Shown: positions 27,244 to 38,060, counted from the stretch's first letter. The stretch: 64,000 bases of DNA from Oxalobacteraceae bacterium (GCA_010024875.1 RGFZ01000004.1:18618-82617); one strand, 5' to 3'. Numbers and translations: made by a program. Notes: generated from the letters alone by a model not told the origin.

Positions 27244-28412
27244 ACGTGCTCCTCTTGTAATAATGACCGCGCTTCCATGTTTCGCGCAGCAGCGGTATAG
27301 CCGCCTTCGTCGCCATCGACGAAATGCAGGTGTATTTCGGGGGAACGCACAACGCAGGTAAACAGCGCCGATCGGGCAAAATGCCATCCCCAGCGGACCC
27401 CATGCCGGCGGCGTGCCTCATCAAGCAGCTGTGCAATCGATTCTCGCTGAGCGTGGCTAACATCGATGACCATCCTCAGGCAATCGTCCAGCTTGAGATA
27501 GTCATTGTTTTTGCACAGGCTGACGATGTAGCGCCCAGCGGCAGAATCCGGGTCGTGCCGGGTTCGCTTGACGATCACGGTGAGGAGTCCGGTAAGCGAG
27601 GCCACTCCGAGGTAATGCAGCCACTGCGCCAGCTTCCCCTGCTTTTTCATGCGTGACTCGTGCATCAAGAACTCCGGTGGCCAACGATCGGGGAGATTGT
27701 CCGGCGTAATGGGCATCGACTCGGGTGCGATCTCCTGAATAGACGACAGCAACTCCCGGTAAAGCGGCAGATGATCACCGTCGGCGTGAACGATGAGAGA
27801 GAGTATGCCGTCGCGCCGCGCCGGAACCGCACACCACCGGCATTCGAGACCTTCCATGCTGGCAGACGCGTTGGCAGCAGCGCTAATCAAGTACCTGCCA
27901 TCCAGCGACTTGACCATGGCAGTCGCCGCGTTCAACCCACCACCGGCGAACAGGGCGATGTGATTACCTTTGCTTAACTGGCGACGCGCCACCATCACCG
28001 GGATTCCTCGCTCGACGATATCGGCAACCGGCACACACCCTACTCTCAGCTCCAGACCAAACTCGAGCAGTGATTTTCGGGCCAGCGCAGTGAGGGATGC
28101 GGTGATCGCCTCAAAACAACTCGGTGGTACGATCAGCGTCGCTCCATCGCCACCAAACACAAAAGGAAAATCAACGCGCGGACAGGCATTCTGGGCGCAC
28201 AGAATGCTTGCTGCCCCCAAAGTGTTCACTTCCTTGTAACGACCCGCAGCAACCGCAGCGGTCGAACCACGTACATCCGTGATGAAAATAAACCAGTCGT
28301 CTGGCGCCGGACGGTAATGCGAAGAATCTGTCAAGCCTTCCAGCGAGACTATCGGTTCGAGCTGCGCATAGAACGCTTCCGATGAGTTCGGTTGATAGGT
28401 TGTCTGCGGCAT
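27240..28412 (-). CDS. DUF3095 family protein, nucleotide-cyclase-like
   Basis: 390 residues, recognised as DUF3095. The N-terminal half reads WFIFITDVRGSTAAVAAGRY and then FVFGGDGATLIVPP. This recalls the D-x-x-GST and GGD elements of class III adenylate/guanylate cyclase folds, with a metal-binding Asp in each. Around 170-185, ALFAGGGLNAAT is glycine-rich. The C-terminal part (WHFARSALFTCVVRS) is family-specific, and some database entries call members adenylate cyclase without proof. No signal peptide is seen, and a weak hydrophobic stretch lies near LGVASLTGLLTVIV. It overlaps the amidase start by four bases. Confidence 0.82.
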   Translation of the reverse strand: MPQTTYQPNSSEAFYAQLEPIVSLEGLTDSSHYRPAPDDWFIFITDVRGSTAAVAAGRYKEVNTLGAASILCAQNACPRVDFPFVFGGDGATLIVPPSCFEAITASLTALARKSLLEFGLELRVGCVPVADIVERGIPVMVARRQLSKGNHIALFAGGGLNAATAMVKSLDGRYLISAAANASASMEGLECRWCAVPARRDGILSLIVHADGDHLPLYRELLSSIQEIAPESMPITPDNLPDRWPPEFLMHESRMKKQGKLAQWLHYLGVASLTGLLTVIVKRTRHDPDSAAGRYIVSLCKNNDYLKLDDCLRMVIDVSHAQRESIAQLLDEARRRHGVRWGWHFARSALFTCVVRSPEIHLHFVDGDEGGYTAAARNMEARSLLQEEHV

Positions 28413-28787
28413 GAGTGGCTTTGTTTTTATATTCGCCAGTATAGATTGATGCGCGCTGCAGATGAATACTTGTCGGTTTGAGAATCCAGATCGTCGAATG
28501 CAGTGGGATAGCGGTCTAACCTATTCGAGAAATGAAAAAGCCGAGGGTAGTGATGCCGCCAAAAATTAAAAAAGAGTGCTGCCAATCTTAGGTACACTCT
28601 TGGAGATTTCTCTCTCACCAAACTAATTTTGGTTTTTTCATGAGATTATGTAGGAAATTTGTTCATTCAGAATATCGAAAGACATTACCGATTGGTGATC
28701 ACCAAATTGTGTTCGCATCAGCAGGCTTGGCGAAAATAATTTTCGCAACATTCACACTCAGAAAACATTATTGAAATGGAGAACGTC
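28413..28787. promoter_or_regulatory. AT-rich divergent region with two perfect palindromes
   Basis: 375 bases without a gene between the DUF3095 gene (minus) and the Cys-rich gene (plus), visibly richer in A+T than the surroundings. TTGGTGATCACCAA (28692-28705) is a perfect 14-base palindrome. GCGAAAAT-A-ATTTTCGC (28730-28746) is a perfect 8-base inverted repeat around one base, about 40 bases before the start codon. Both look like dimer-binding operators. A weaker ACCAAA/TTTGGT hairpin followed by six T lies at 28618-28639. No confident sigma70 promoter could be chosen. Confidence 0.5.
28560..28601 (-). terminator. Terminator-like hairpin upstream of the DUF3095 gene
   Basis: Read on the minus strand, AAGAGTG (28601-28595) pairs with CACTCTT (28578-28572) across a 16-base loop and is followed by a T-rich tail. 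It would stop a minus-strand transcript starting to its right, so it could end a small RNA or act as an attenuator in the DUF3095 leader. The loop is long, which lowers confidence. Confidence 0.35.
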
Positions 28788-28976
28788 ATGGAAGACGCGC
28801 GTTGCTGTGGCACTGGCACCTGCATTATTAATGCAGATGGAGAATGCTGGTGTGGTCAAAGGTGGAACGGCACTCACATGAGTTATCCAGACGCCGTACT
28901 AGACAAGACCACGGCCGATACTTCGCAGAGTGAAGGAGCATCATCGCCGATGCGTAATTCAGAATCTGAAAAATAA
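28788..28976 (+). CDS. Small Cys-rich protein
   Basis: 62 residues from ATG 28788. GGAG at 28779-28782 is a good Shine-Dalgarno for this ATG. The ATG at 28776 overlaps that signal and is less likely. The N-terminal half contains five cysteines in RCCGTGTCIINADGECWCGQ plus a WNG turn. The C-terminal half is polar, Ser/Glu-rich and probably disordered. The closely spaced cysteines (CC, then C, C-x-C) could bind a metal such as zinc or form disulfides. No signal peptide is present. I have an impression of similar small proteins in other Burkholderiales but cannot name a family. Two perfect palindromes lie just upstream. Confidence 0.65.
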   Translation: MEDARCCGTGTCIINADGECWCGQRWNGTHMSYPDAVLDKTTADTSQSEGASSPMRNSESEK

Positions 28977-29054
28977 CGGTTAATTCAGAAACTTCACTAC
29001 CTACTGCTTACTTGCCTACCTTTTATTAAAATAAGCCGCCAAGTAAAATGAAAA

Positions 29055-30674
29055 TTACTCCCACTCAATCGTTGCGGGAGGCTTGCCCGAGATGTCGTAC
29101 ACCACCCGATTGATGCCGCGCACCTCATTGATGATCCGGTTTGACACCCGGCCCAGCAAGTCGTGCGGCAGATGCGCCCAGTGCGCGGTCATGAAATCCT
29201 GCGTCTGCACTGCGCGCAGCGCGACCACGTACTCATAGGTCCGCCCATCGCCCATCACGCCGACGGATTTCACTGGCAGGAAGACGGCAAAAGCCTGACT
29301 AGTGGCGTCATACCAGTTCTTGTGAAAGTAGCCGACCGGCGTCCCCTCCGCCAACTCCTGAGATAGCGGTATCGCGGTATTACGGAGTTCTTCGATGAAG
29401 ATTGCATCGGCGCGTCTGAGCAGATCTGCATATTCTTTCTTTACCTCGCCAAGGATGCGCACGCCAAGCCCCGGTCCGGGAAAAGGATGGCGATACACCA
29501 TGTCATGCGGCAGACCCAGCGCAACGCCCAGCTTGCGGACTTCATCTTTGAACAGATCACGCAAGGGCTCCAGTAGTTTCAGGTTGAGTGTCTCAGGCAG
29601 GCCACCGACGTTGTGATGACTCTTGATGGTGTGCGCGCCCTTTTTACCCTTGCCGGCGCTTTCGATCACATCAGGATAAATGGTGCCTTGGGCAAGCCAT
29701 TTGGCATTCTTCAGTTTCTCCGCCTCGGTCTGAAAAACTTCCACGAACTCTTTGCCGATGATCTTGCGCTTGGCTTCGGGATCTGACACTCCCGCGAGCT
29801 TGCTCATGAACTGATTGGTGGCATCGACATGCACGACCTTCACGCCCAGGTTCTTGCCGAACATATCCATTACCATCTTGCCTTCATCAAGACGCAGCAA
29901 GCCGTGATCGACGAACACGCAAGTCAGCTGATTACCGATAGCACGATGAATGAGTGCCGCTGCGACGCTGCTGTCCACGCCACCAGAGAGACCCAGGATC
30001 ACTTCTTCCGAACCGACCTGCTGGCGTATGGTCTCGATCGCCTCGGTGACATAATCGGGCATGTTCCAGTCGGACTTGCAGCCGCAGATGTCATGCACGA
30101 ATCGCCCCAGAATCGCCGTGCCCTGCACCGTGTGCGTGACCTCGGGGTGAAACTGCACGGCATATAATCGGCGCGCTTCGTCGGCCATACCGGCGATGGG
30201 GCAACTATCCGTCGAAGCCATCAGCTTGAAGCCGGGCGGCATGTCGATCACCTTGTCGCCATGACTCATCCAGACTTTGAGCATACCGTGCCCCTCCGGC
30301 GTGACAAAGTCATTGATATCTTTCAGCAGCGACGTATGGCCGCGCGCCCGCACCTCGGCGTAGCCGAACTCGCGCACTTTGCCGTTTTCTACCTTGCCAC
30401 CCAGCTGCGCTGCCATGGTCTGCATACCGTAGCAAATGCCCAAGACCGGCACACCCAGATCGAACACCGCTTGCGGCGCGCGCGGTGTGTCACCCTCCGT
30501 CACCGATGAGGGGCCGCCAGAAAGAATGATGCCTGCGGCCCCCGATGCGCGGATGAAGTCATCGCTGATGTCATACGGATGCACCTCCGAGAAAACCCCT
30601 GATTCGCGCACGCGACGAGCGATCAGCTGAGTGACTTGTGAACCGAAATCGAGAATGAGTATCTTGGAATGCAT
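29055..30674 (-). CDS. guaA: GMP synthase (glutamine-hydrolysing)
   Basis: 539 residues. It amidates XMP to GMP, using ammonia from its own glutaminase domain. The class I glutamine amidotransferase domain (1-200) has nucleophile Cys in [11 protein letters not shown] and the His/Glu pair in QFHPEVTHT. The ATP pyrophosphatase P-loop is [15 protein letters not shown]. The C-terminal dimer domain ends in the conserved PPATIEWE. guaB lies 81 bases upstream on the same strand with a terminator-like hairpin between them, so guaA expression may need read-through or its own promoter. Confidence 0.98.
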   Translation of the reverse strand: MHSKILILDFGSQVTQLIARRVRESGVFSEVHPYDISDDFIRASGAAGIILSGGPSSVTEGDTPRAPQAVFDLGVPVLGICYGMQTMAAQLGGKVENGKVREFGYAEVRARGHTSLLKDINDFVTPEGHGMLKVWMSHGDKVIDMPPGFKLMASTDSCPIAGMADEARRLYAVQFHPEVTHTVQGTAILGRFVHDICGCKSDWNMPDYVTEAIETIRQQVGSEEVILGLSGGVDSSVAAALIHRAIGNQLTCVFVDHGLLRLDEGKMVMDMFGKNLGVKVVHVDATNQFMSKLAGVSDPEAKRKIIGKEFVEVFQTEAEKLKNAKWLAQGTIYPDVIESAGKGKKGAHTIKSHHNVGGLPETLNLKLLEPLRDLFKDEVRKLGVALGLPHDMVYRHPFPGPGLGVRILGEVKKEYADLLRRADAIFIEELRNTAIPLSQELAEGTPVGYFHKNWYDATSQAFAVFLPVKSVGVMGDGRTYEYVVALRAVQTQDFMTAHWAHLPHDLLGRVSNRIINEVRGINRVVYDISGKPPATIEWE

Positions 30675-30705
30675 GGGACGTTGTCAGATTGTCTGATGCG
30701 ATGTC

Positions 30706-30738
30706 TGAAAAAATTCAGGCGGCATTGCTGCCGCCTGT
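30706..30738 (-). terminator. Terminator or attenuator between guaB and guaA
   Basis: On the minus strand CAGGCGGC pairs with GCCGCCTG around a six-base loop (30716-30737) and is followed by AATTTTTTC. It lies after the guaB stop and 42 bases before guaA. Confidence 0.8.
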
Positions 30739-30755
30739 TGGATGTGCTGCCGGTC

Positions 30756-32360
<1,605 letters not shown>

Positions 32361-32368
<8 letters not shown>

Positions 32369-32792
32369 AGACCACCTCTGCTCGCTTGCGAAACGACTCG
32401 ACAAAGCTGTCAGCAATTTTTGAGAACACGGGGCCAATCAGCTTTTCCAGCAGCTTGCTGGAAAATTCATAATTCAGGTCGAATTCGACCTTGCAGGCAT
32501 CATCCCTAAGCGCTGTGAAACGCCATTCGCCATCCAGCTGAGAAAAAGGACCCTCAAGCAGTGTCATCTGCATGCGGGTTGGTGGGACATGGGTATTTTC
32601 GGTAGTGAAGCTTTGACGCACGCCGTGGTAGTCAATCATGATGGTGGCCACTAGCCGGTCTGGCGCACGCTCGCGAACCTCCACGCCACCACACCAAGGC
32701 AGGAAGGAGGGGTACTCCTCGACCTTGTCGACTAGCGCGAACATTTGCGCTGCGCTGTAGCTCAGCAGTACCGATTTATGAACAACTGCCAT
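32361..32792 (-). CDS. ratA: RatA-type ubiquinone-binding START-domain protein
   Basis: 143 residues from ATG 32792. The longer frame opening at 32846 lies across the promoter region. START-like fold: HKSVLLSYSAAQMFALVDKV at the N-terminus, YPSFLPWCGGVEV and the C-terminal KIADSFVESFRKRAEVVYG are diagnostic of the RatA/Coq10 family. E. coli RatA has been reported to block 70S ribosome association, while Coq10 relatives act in ubiquinone function. The role here is uncertain. It is divergent from smpB, a conserved arrangement. Confidence 0.92.
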
Positions 32793-32878
32793 GATCGCGT
32801 TTGTTAGAATGCCGGGTGGGGATTCTACCCTGATCACCCAATTCACTCCGCCGGTCGTCCCGGCCCTTACTGCACCCC
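32793..32878. promoter_or_regulatory. Overlapping divergent promoters of ratA and smpB
   Basis: TAGAAT reads on the plus strand at 32805-32810 and on the minus strand at 32827-32822, so the two -10-like hexamers face each other 11 bases apart. Predicted start points nearly coincide around 32815-32817. Simultaneous use of both promoters would interfere. No strong -35 is visible for either. Confidence 0.45.
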
Positions 32879-33254
32879 ATGAGCATTGTCGACAACAAGA
32901 AGGCGTTTCACGATTATTTCATCGAAGAACGCTTCGAGGCGGGTATGTCCCTCGAAGGCTGGGAGGTGAAGTCGATTCGTGCCGGGCGGGTGCAGCTCAA
33001 GGAAGCCTACGTGATCGTCAAGAAGGGCGAGGTCTATCTGTTCGGCGCCCACATCAGCGCCCTGCCCACCGCCTCCACCCACGTGCACCCGGATCCTGTG
33101 CGCACCCGCAAGCTGCTGCTGCGGGCTGAAGAGATCAAAAAACTGATCGGCAAGGTCGAACGCGCCGGCTACACCATGGTGCCGCTGAACCTGCACTACA
33201 CCCGGGGATGCGCAGCGCGAGATCGACAAGGCGATGAAGCAGAATCGTCGCTGA
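32879..33254 (+). pseudogene. smpB: SmpB with internal frame-breaking deletion
   Basis: The first 110 codons encode a normal SmpB ([58 protein letters not shown]). SmpB delivers tmRNA to stalled ribosomes. The next expected block, a KVEIGLAKGKKxHDKR-like stretch of about 25 residues, is missing. The authentic C-terminal tail resumes in another frame at 33207 as [15 protein letters not shown], with stop TGA at 33252. In the original frame translation continues to 33322, giving a 147-residue product of deceptively normal length whose last 37 residues are unrelated. The missing block contacts tmRNA and the decoding site, so such a product should not work. Confidence 0.85.
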
Positions 33255-33405
33255 CAACATCTCGTAGTACACAATCGATACACTGCACAGTCCTTTTTAG
33301 GACAAAAGCCGGGCTATCGTAGTTGGGAAAAATTCTCTGCTGACACTCCCCCTGGCTGAGCCCGATACATCTCATGACGAATTCCAAGCACCGTCTGGTC
33401 TGAAC

Positions 33406-33645
33406 GTGTCAGAAATACTGAGTGATGCTTTTCAGATCTATTACGATGAGGGGAAAAAAACTCATCAGACGAGTTTTTCTCACCCCGGCTGGGCATTTCG
33501 AGCAATTCCTAATACCAGTCAGTATCTGGGTGACCTGTTGACCCATTTAGAAAAAATACGGGGCACGAGCGACCAGGCTCAACAACTGATCGAAAAAGCG
33601 AAAGTCGCATTGCAAAAACGGATCGCGAGCCTGCAAAGTTCCTAA
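33406..33645 (+). CDS. Small protein of unknown function
   Basis: 79 residues from GTG 33406, beginning MSEILSDAFQIYYDEGKKTH. HPGWAFRAIPNTSQYLGDLL lies in the middle, and a charged helical C-terminus (QQLIEKAKVALQKRIASLQ) follows. There is no signal peptide, membrane segment or motif I recognise. No clear Shine-Dalgarno precedes the GTG, which counts against it. Supporting reality are the natural amino-acid mix and the fit of the stop codon against the terminator of the convergent ppsA gene. The 151 bases between smpB and this gene are AT-rich and hold only a short GTCCT/AGGAC hairpin. Confidence 0.45.
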   Translation: MSEILSDAFQIYYDEGKKTHQTSFSHPGWAFRAIPNTSQYLGDLLTHLEKIRGTSDQAQQLIEKAKVALQKRIASLQSS

Positions 33646-33680
33646 AAAAACAAAACCCCCGGGCCGTGAGGCGCGGGGGC
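33643..33680 (-). terminator. Rho-independent terminator of ppsA
   Basis: On the minus strand a GC-rich stem (GGGGG of 33679-33675 with CCCCC of 33660-33656, inner GCC/GGC around a four-base loop) is followed by TTTTG and a seven-T run. It also overlaps the stop codon of the convergent small gene. Confidence 0.88.
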
Positions 33681-33790
33681 TGAAACAGTACTGCTGACTG
33701 TTCTTGTTAGTTATTCCGTAATCAGTCGACGTAGTGTAGCGAATTATTTCCGCATGTCAACAAAAGATTCCGGAACTTGACATTAACCCA

Positions 33791-36223
33791 TCATTTCCCT
33801 GCCAGCTTTTGCCAGGTCTCGATGACCGAATCCGGGTTCAGCGAAATCGAGCTGATCCCTTCCTTCATGAGCCATTCGGCAAAATCCGGGTGATCCGATG
33901 GGCCCTGACCGCAGATGCCCACGTACTTGCCCTTGGCGATACAAGTCTTGATTGCTTTGGTCAACAGCACCCGGACCGCCGGATCGCGCTCGTCAAAGTC
34001 GGCGGCCAACAGTTCCATGCCGGAATCCCGGTCCAGACCGAGAGTCAGCTGGGTGAGGTCGTTGGAGCCGATCGAGAAACCATCGAAATACTCCAGGAAT
34101 TCTTCGGCGAGCAGCGCGTTGGACGGAATCTCGCACATCATGATCAAGCGCAGGCCGTTCTCGCCGCGCTTCAATCCGTGCTTGGCGAGCAGATGCACGA
34201 CCTTCTCCGCCTGACCAAGCGTGCGCACGAAAGGCACCATCAGCTCGACATTGGTCAGCCCCATGTCGTCGCGCACCCGTTTCATCGCGATGCACTCCAT
34301 CTCGAAGGCTTCGGCGAAATCCGCCGCAACATAACGCGCTGCACCTCGGAAGCCGAGCATCGGGTTCTCTTCATCCGGCTCGTAGCGTGAGCCACCGATC
34401 AGCTTCTTGTACTCATTGGATTTGAAGTCGGAGAGACGAACGATCACGGGGCGCGGGTAAAAAGCCGCCGCGATAGTGGCCACGCCTTCGGCCAGCTTGT
34501 CGACATAAAACGCCTTCGGCGAGGCATGGCCACGGGCGACGGATTCCACGGCTTTCTTCAGGTCGGGATCGACATTCGGATAATCGAGAATCGCCTTGGG
34601 ATGCACACCGATATTGTTGTTGATGATGAATTCCAGGCGCGCCAGACCGACGCCATCATTCGGGATGCTCTGAAAGTCGAAAGCCAGCTGCGGGTTGCCA
34701 ACGTTCATCATGATCTTGACCGGAATTTTCGGCAACTCACCGCGCGCGACTTCGCTGATCTCGGTCTCGAGCAGGCCGTCATAGATCTTGCCCTCGTCGC
34801 CTTCGGCGCAAGAGACGGTGACTAGCGTGCCGTCCTTCAGCACCTCGGTCGCATCACCGCAGCCCACGACCGCGGGCACGCCCAGCTCGCGCGCAATAAT
34901 CGCCGCATGGCAGGTACGACCGCCACGATTAGTGACGATCGCGGAGGCGCGCTTCATCACCGGCTCCCAGTTAGGATCGGTCATGTCGGCCACCAGCACA
35001 TCGCCGGGCTGCACGCGCTCCATCTCGTCCGGATCTTTGATCACGCGCACCGGACCGGCACCGATCTTCTGGCCGATCGCGCGACCGTGGGTCAGAACGG
35101 TACCGCTGCCCTTGAGCTTGAAGCGCTGCTGCACATCCGCATGATGCTCTTGCGATTTGACGGTCTCGGGTCGGGCCTGCAAGATATACAGCTTCCCGTC
35201 GCGACCATCTTTACCCCATTCGATATCCATCGGGCGGCCATAGTGCTTCTCGATGGTGACGGCATAGGTCGCCAGCTCGGCGATCTCGGCATCGTTGAGC
35301 GAGTAGCGGTTGCGCAGCTCGATTGGCACGTCGACCGTGCGCACCGAGCGGCCGGCCTTGGCCTCGCCGGTAAATTCCATCTTGATCAGCTTGGAACCGA
35401 TGTTGCGGCGGATGATGGGCAATTTGCCGGCGGCCAGCATGGGCTTGTGCACGTAAAACTCGTCCGGATTCACCGCGCCCTGCACTACGGTCTCGCCCAG
35501 CCCGTAGCTGGAGGTGATGAAGACCACATCCGTAAAGCCGGATTCGGTGTCGATGGTGAACATCACACCAGCCGCGCCGAGATCGGAGCGCACCATGCGC
35601 TGAATGCCGGCGGACAGCGCTACCTCGGAATGCGTAAATCCCTTGTGCACGCGGTAAGAGATCGCACGGTCGTTGTAGAGCGAGGCGAACACGTGCTTGA
35701 TTGCCTCGAGCACGTTGTCGATCCCGACCACGTTGAGAAAGGTCTCCTGCTGGCCGGCGAAAGAGGCGTCGGGAAGGTCTTCGGCGGTCGCGGAGGAGCG
35801 CACAGCAAATGACATCTCACTTGAAGAATCATCTACAAGTCTATGATAAAAATCATCTATTTCTTTTTGCAGGCGCGGCTGGAACGGGGTATCGACGATC
35901 CATTGACGGATCTCGGCACCGGCTGCTGCCAGCGCGCGAACATCATCGATATCGAGCTTGGCCAGACGGTCGGCAATGCGCTCAGCCAGCGAAGGGCCGC
36001 CATCGCTGTAAGACAGGAAATCCCGATAAGCCTGCGCCGTAGTGGCAAACCCGCCCGGCACGCGCACGTCCATATGGGCGAGCTGGCTGATCATCTCGCC
36101 GAGGGATGCATTCTTGCCGCCGACGGACTCGACATCCGTCATGCGCAGGTTTTCGAAGGAAACGACGTAGGCCGCCCCCTGATCAGGGGCTTGATGGACC
36201 CCCTTGGTTGCTACGTTGGACAT
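33791..36223 (-). CDS. ppsA: Phosphoenolpyruvate synthase
   Basis: 810 residues. It converts pyruvate and ATP to PEP, AMP and phosphate for gluconeogenesis. The ATP-binding domain begins [14 protein letters not shown] and includes [20 protein letters not shown]. The phosphohistidine domain carries the catalytic His in [14 protein letters not shown]. The C-terminal barrel has [15 protein letters not shown] and the catalytic [11 protein letters not shown]. It is divergent from ppsR, whose product phosphorylates and dephosphorylates the swivel-domain threonine next to the histidine. A plausible leader of about 95 bases starts near a TGTAAAAT element at 36329-36336 on the minus strand. Confidence 0.97.
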   Translation of the reverse strand: MSNVATKGVHQAPDQGAAYVVSFENLRMTDVESVGGKNASLGEMISQLAHMDVRVPGGFATTAQAYRDFLSYSDGGPSLAERIADRLAKLDIDDVRALAAAGAEIRQWIVDTPFQPRLQKEIDDFYHRLVDDSSSEMSFAVRSSATAEDLPDASFAGQQETFLNVVGIDNVLEAIKHVFASLYNDRAISYRVHKGFTHSEVALSAGIQRMVRSDLGAAGVMFTIDTESGFTDVVFITSSYGLGETVVQGAVNPDEFYVHKPMLAAGKLPIIRRNIGSKLIKMEFTGEAKAGRSVRTVDVPIELRNRYSLNDAEIAELATYAVTIEKHYGRPMDIEWGKDGRDGKLYILQARPETVKSQEHHADVQQRFKLKGSGTVLTHGRAIGQKIGAGPVRVIKDPDEMERVQPGDVLVADMTDPNWEPVMKRASAIVTNRGGRTCHAAIIARELGVPAVVGCGDATEVLKDGTLVTVSCAEGDEGKIYDGLLETEISEVARGELPKIPVKIMMNVGNPQLAFDFQSIPNDGVGLARLEFIINNNIGVHPKAILDYPNVDPDLKKAVESVARGHASPKAFYVDKLAEGVATIAAAFYPRPVIVRLSDFKSNEYKKLIGGSRYEPDEENPMLGFRGAARYVAADFAEAFEMECIAMKRVRDDMGLTNVELMVPFVRTLGQAEKVVHLLAKHGLKRGENGLRLIMMCEIPSNALLAEEFLEYFDGFSIGSNDLTQLTLGLDRDSGMELLAADFDERDPAVRVLLTKAIKTCIAKGKYVGICGQGPSDHPDFAEWLMKEGISSISLNPDSVIETWQKLAGK

Positions 36224-36400
36224 GACTACTACCTTTTTGATGATGAGAAATCTTCATAAGCGCCTCGCAACCGGGGATCATTTTGTTATTCTTGGTACAA
36301 GCTGCGTGGGAAAAATTAGGTGGCCATCATTTTACAGGTCGCCAGCCTCTTTTTTCTGCGAATGACCGTTCTTTTTGCATTATTTTTCTGTCAATTCACG

Positions 36401-37249
36401 ATGCCCGATTCCACTCCTGCTTCCAAATCCAGTTACGACCGCACTGCTTTCTTCGTCTCTGACGGCACGGGTATTACGGCCGAGACGTTCGGGCATTCCG
36501 TCCTGATCCAGTTCGACCTGAGATTTCGTGAAATCCGGCTGCCCTTCGTCGATACGATCGACAAGGCGCATGAAGCAGTTCGGCGAATCAATGAATCTGC
36601 TGCAGCGGATGGCAAGCGCCCCATTGTGTTCACGACGCTGGTCAAGTCTGACCTCTCGGCGATTGTGCGCAAGTCCGACGGACTCCACATGGACTTGATA
36701 CAAACCTTCGTCGAGCCGCTGGAACAAGAACTGGGCGTGCCCTCGACCCACTCCATAGGCCGCAGTCACAACATCGCCGATGCCAACGACTACAAGAACC
36801 GCATCGAGGCGATCAACTTCGCACTGGCGCATGATGACGGGCAATCACATAAGAATCTGGCGACGGCCGATGTGATCCTGGTGGGCGTCTCGCGCTCCGG
36901 CAAGACACCCACCAGTTTGTATCTGGCCATGCAGTATGGGATCAAGGCGGCCAACTATCCACTGATCCCGGAAGATTTCGAGCGCGGTCATTTGCCAAGC
37001 GGGCTGGTACCTTATCGCGGGAAGATCTTCGGATTATCCATCGCGCCTGACCGGCTCTCTGAAGTTCGCAATGAGCGTCGCCCGGGAAGCAAATATGCAT
37101 CGCTGGAAAATTGCCGCTATGAAGTCAACGAGGCCGAAAGGATGATGCACCGCGAAGGCATTCGCTGGGTATCGACCACCGTGAAATCAATCGAAGAAAT
37201 CGCCACCCTGATGCTGCAAGAACTCAGACTGGAAAAGCGTGCTTACTGA
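36401..37249 (+). CDS. ppsR: PEP synthase regulatory kinase/pyrophosphorylase
   Basis: 282 residues from ATG 36401. The frame opens 27 codons earlier, but that segment is hydrophobic and non-homologous. PpsR (DUF299) inactivates PEP synthase by ADP-dependent phosphorylation and reactivates it by phosphate-dependent dephosphorylation. The start RTAFFVSDGTGITAETFGHS and the P-loop GVSRSGKTPTSLYLA are diagnostic. The family-typical PLIPEDFERGHLP follows. Its divergent partner ppsA is the substrate gene. The 177-base gap between them is AT-rich and contains TTGTTA-type elements, but I could not fix a promoter with confidence. Confidence 0.96.
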   Translation: MPDSTPASKSSYDRTAFFVSDGTGITAETFGHSVLIQFDLRFREIRLPFVDTIDKAHEAVRRINESAAADGKRPIVFTTLVKSDLSAIVRKSDGLHMDLIQTFVEPLEQELGVPSTHSIGRSHNIADANDYKNRIEAINFALAHDDGQSHKNLATADVILVGVSRSGKTPTSLYLAMQYGIKAANYPLIPEDFERGHLPSGLVPYRGKIFGLSIAPDRLSEVRNERRPGSKYASLENCRYEVNEAERMMHREGIRWVSTTVKSIEEIATLMLQELRLEKRAY

Positions 37250-37260
37250 CAGGCACGCTT
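37235..37260. terminator. Hairpin between convergent ppsR and RNA methyltransferase genes
   Basis: AAGCGTGC (37235-37242) and GCACGCTT (37253-37260) form an eight-base perfect stem over a ten-base loop spanning the ppsR stop codon. No T-run follows on either strand, so intrinsic termination is uncertain. It is the only structure in the 13-base intergenic space. Confidence 0.4.
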
Positions 37261-37262
37261 CA

Positions 37263-38060
37263 CTACCGATCTAATAGCAGTTGCCTTCGCTGCTCAAACA
37301 GACAAACCGCTGCGGCGGCGGCGACATTCATGGATTCGACGCCGGCTTGCTGAGGGATCGCCAACACGGTCGTCACACGGGACAGCAGTTCGGGCGATAC
37401 GCCAGCACCCTCATGGCCGAAAAGCCAGGCACATGGCGCACGTAGCGGCATATCGAAGATCGATACCGTCGCATGCGAACTGGTTGCGTACACGGGCACT
37501 GTAGCGCTTGCCATCCATTGCCCCAAATCGGCCTGTTCGATGACATCCAGCACGAAGTGCGCGCCCATGCCTGCGCGCAGCACCTTAGGCGACCAGGCGG
37601 CTGCCGTGCCCTCGCCGCAGATCACCTGTCGTATGCCCGCTGCGGCTGCACTCCTGAGAATTGAACCCAGATTGCCTGGATCTTGCAGCTTATCCAGCAA
37701 GACGGTGGGCGTATCGGGTGCTACTGTGGTCTGCGCGACCGGTACGGGCACCATGAACAGCAGCGCGACACCCTGCTCGACCTGACTCAGTGGCGAGAAC
37801 AGCGCATCCGGCAGCTGAATGCACTCCACGTCCATGGACAGGCATCGTTCGAGAATGCCGGACACCTCAGGATGATGGCGCGCGTTCTCTGAAAATACGC
37901 ACAGCTCGGGGCGACCGCGATGCTCAAGCCAGGCCTCGCACAAATGCACGCCATCGAGCAAGGTTTTGCCGAACTTGCGCCGGGCCGGTGAGCTGCTCGC
38001 CAGCTGCCTGAGCTGCTTGTAGTGCGGATTATCGCGAGAGGTAACGGGCTTGATGCTCAT
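37263..38060 (-). CDS. TrmH/SpoU-family RNA 2'-O-methyltransferase
   Basis: 265 residues. The N-terminal L30e-like substrate-binding domain covers 1-110 (SRDNPHYKQLRQLASSSPAR, LLDGVHLCEAWLE), and a trefoil-knot SPOUT domain follows. The three SpoU motifs are LDKLQDPGNLGSILRSAAAA, LFGHEGAGVS and IPQQAGVESMNVAAAAAV. These enzymes methylate ribose in rRNA or tRNA. Which site is modified cannot be read from sequence, and it could be an RlmB-like or uncharacterised YsgA-type enzyme. It ends the envelope cluster, 7 bases after rnhB. Confidence 0.9.
   Translation of the reverse strand: MSIKPVTSRDNPHYKQLRQLASSSPARRKFGKTLLDGVHLCEAWLEHRGRPELCVFSENARHHPEVSGILERCLSMDVECIQLPDALFSPLSQVEQGVALLFMVPVPVAQTTVAPDTPTVLLDKLQDPGNLGSILRSAAAAGIRQVICGEGTAAAWSPKVLRAGMGAHFVLDVIEQADLGQWMASATVPVYATSSHATVSIFDMPLRAPCAWLFGHEGAGVSPELLSRVTTVLAIPQQAGVESMNVAAAAAVCLFEQRRQLLLDR

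Noticed and set aside
33196..33387. Minus-strand 63-codon Cys-containing frame beside smpB
   Set aside because: Overlaps the real smpB tail antisense, with no ribosome-binding site or recognisable pattern.
34907..35812. Plus-strand open frame of 301 codons opposite ppsA
   Set aside because: Fully antisense to the conserved ppsA coding sequence, low complexity (His/Asp/Gly-rich), no ribosome-binding site or motif.
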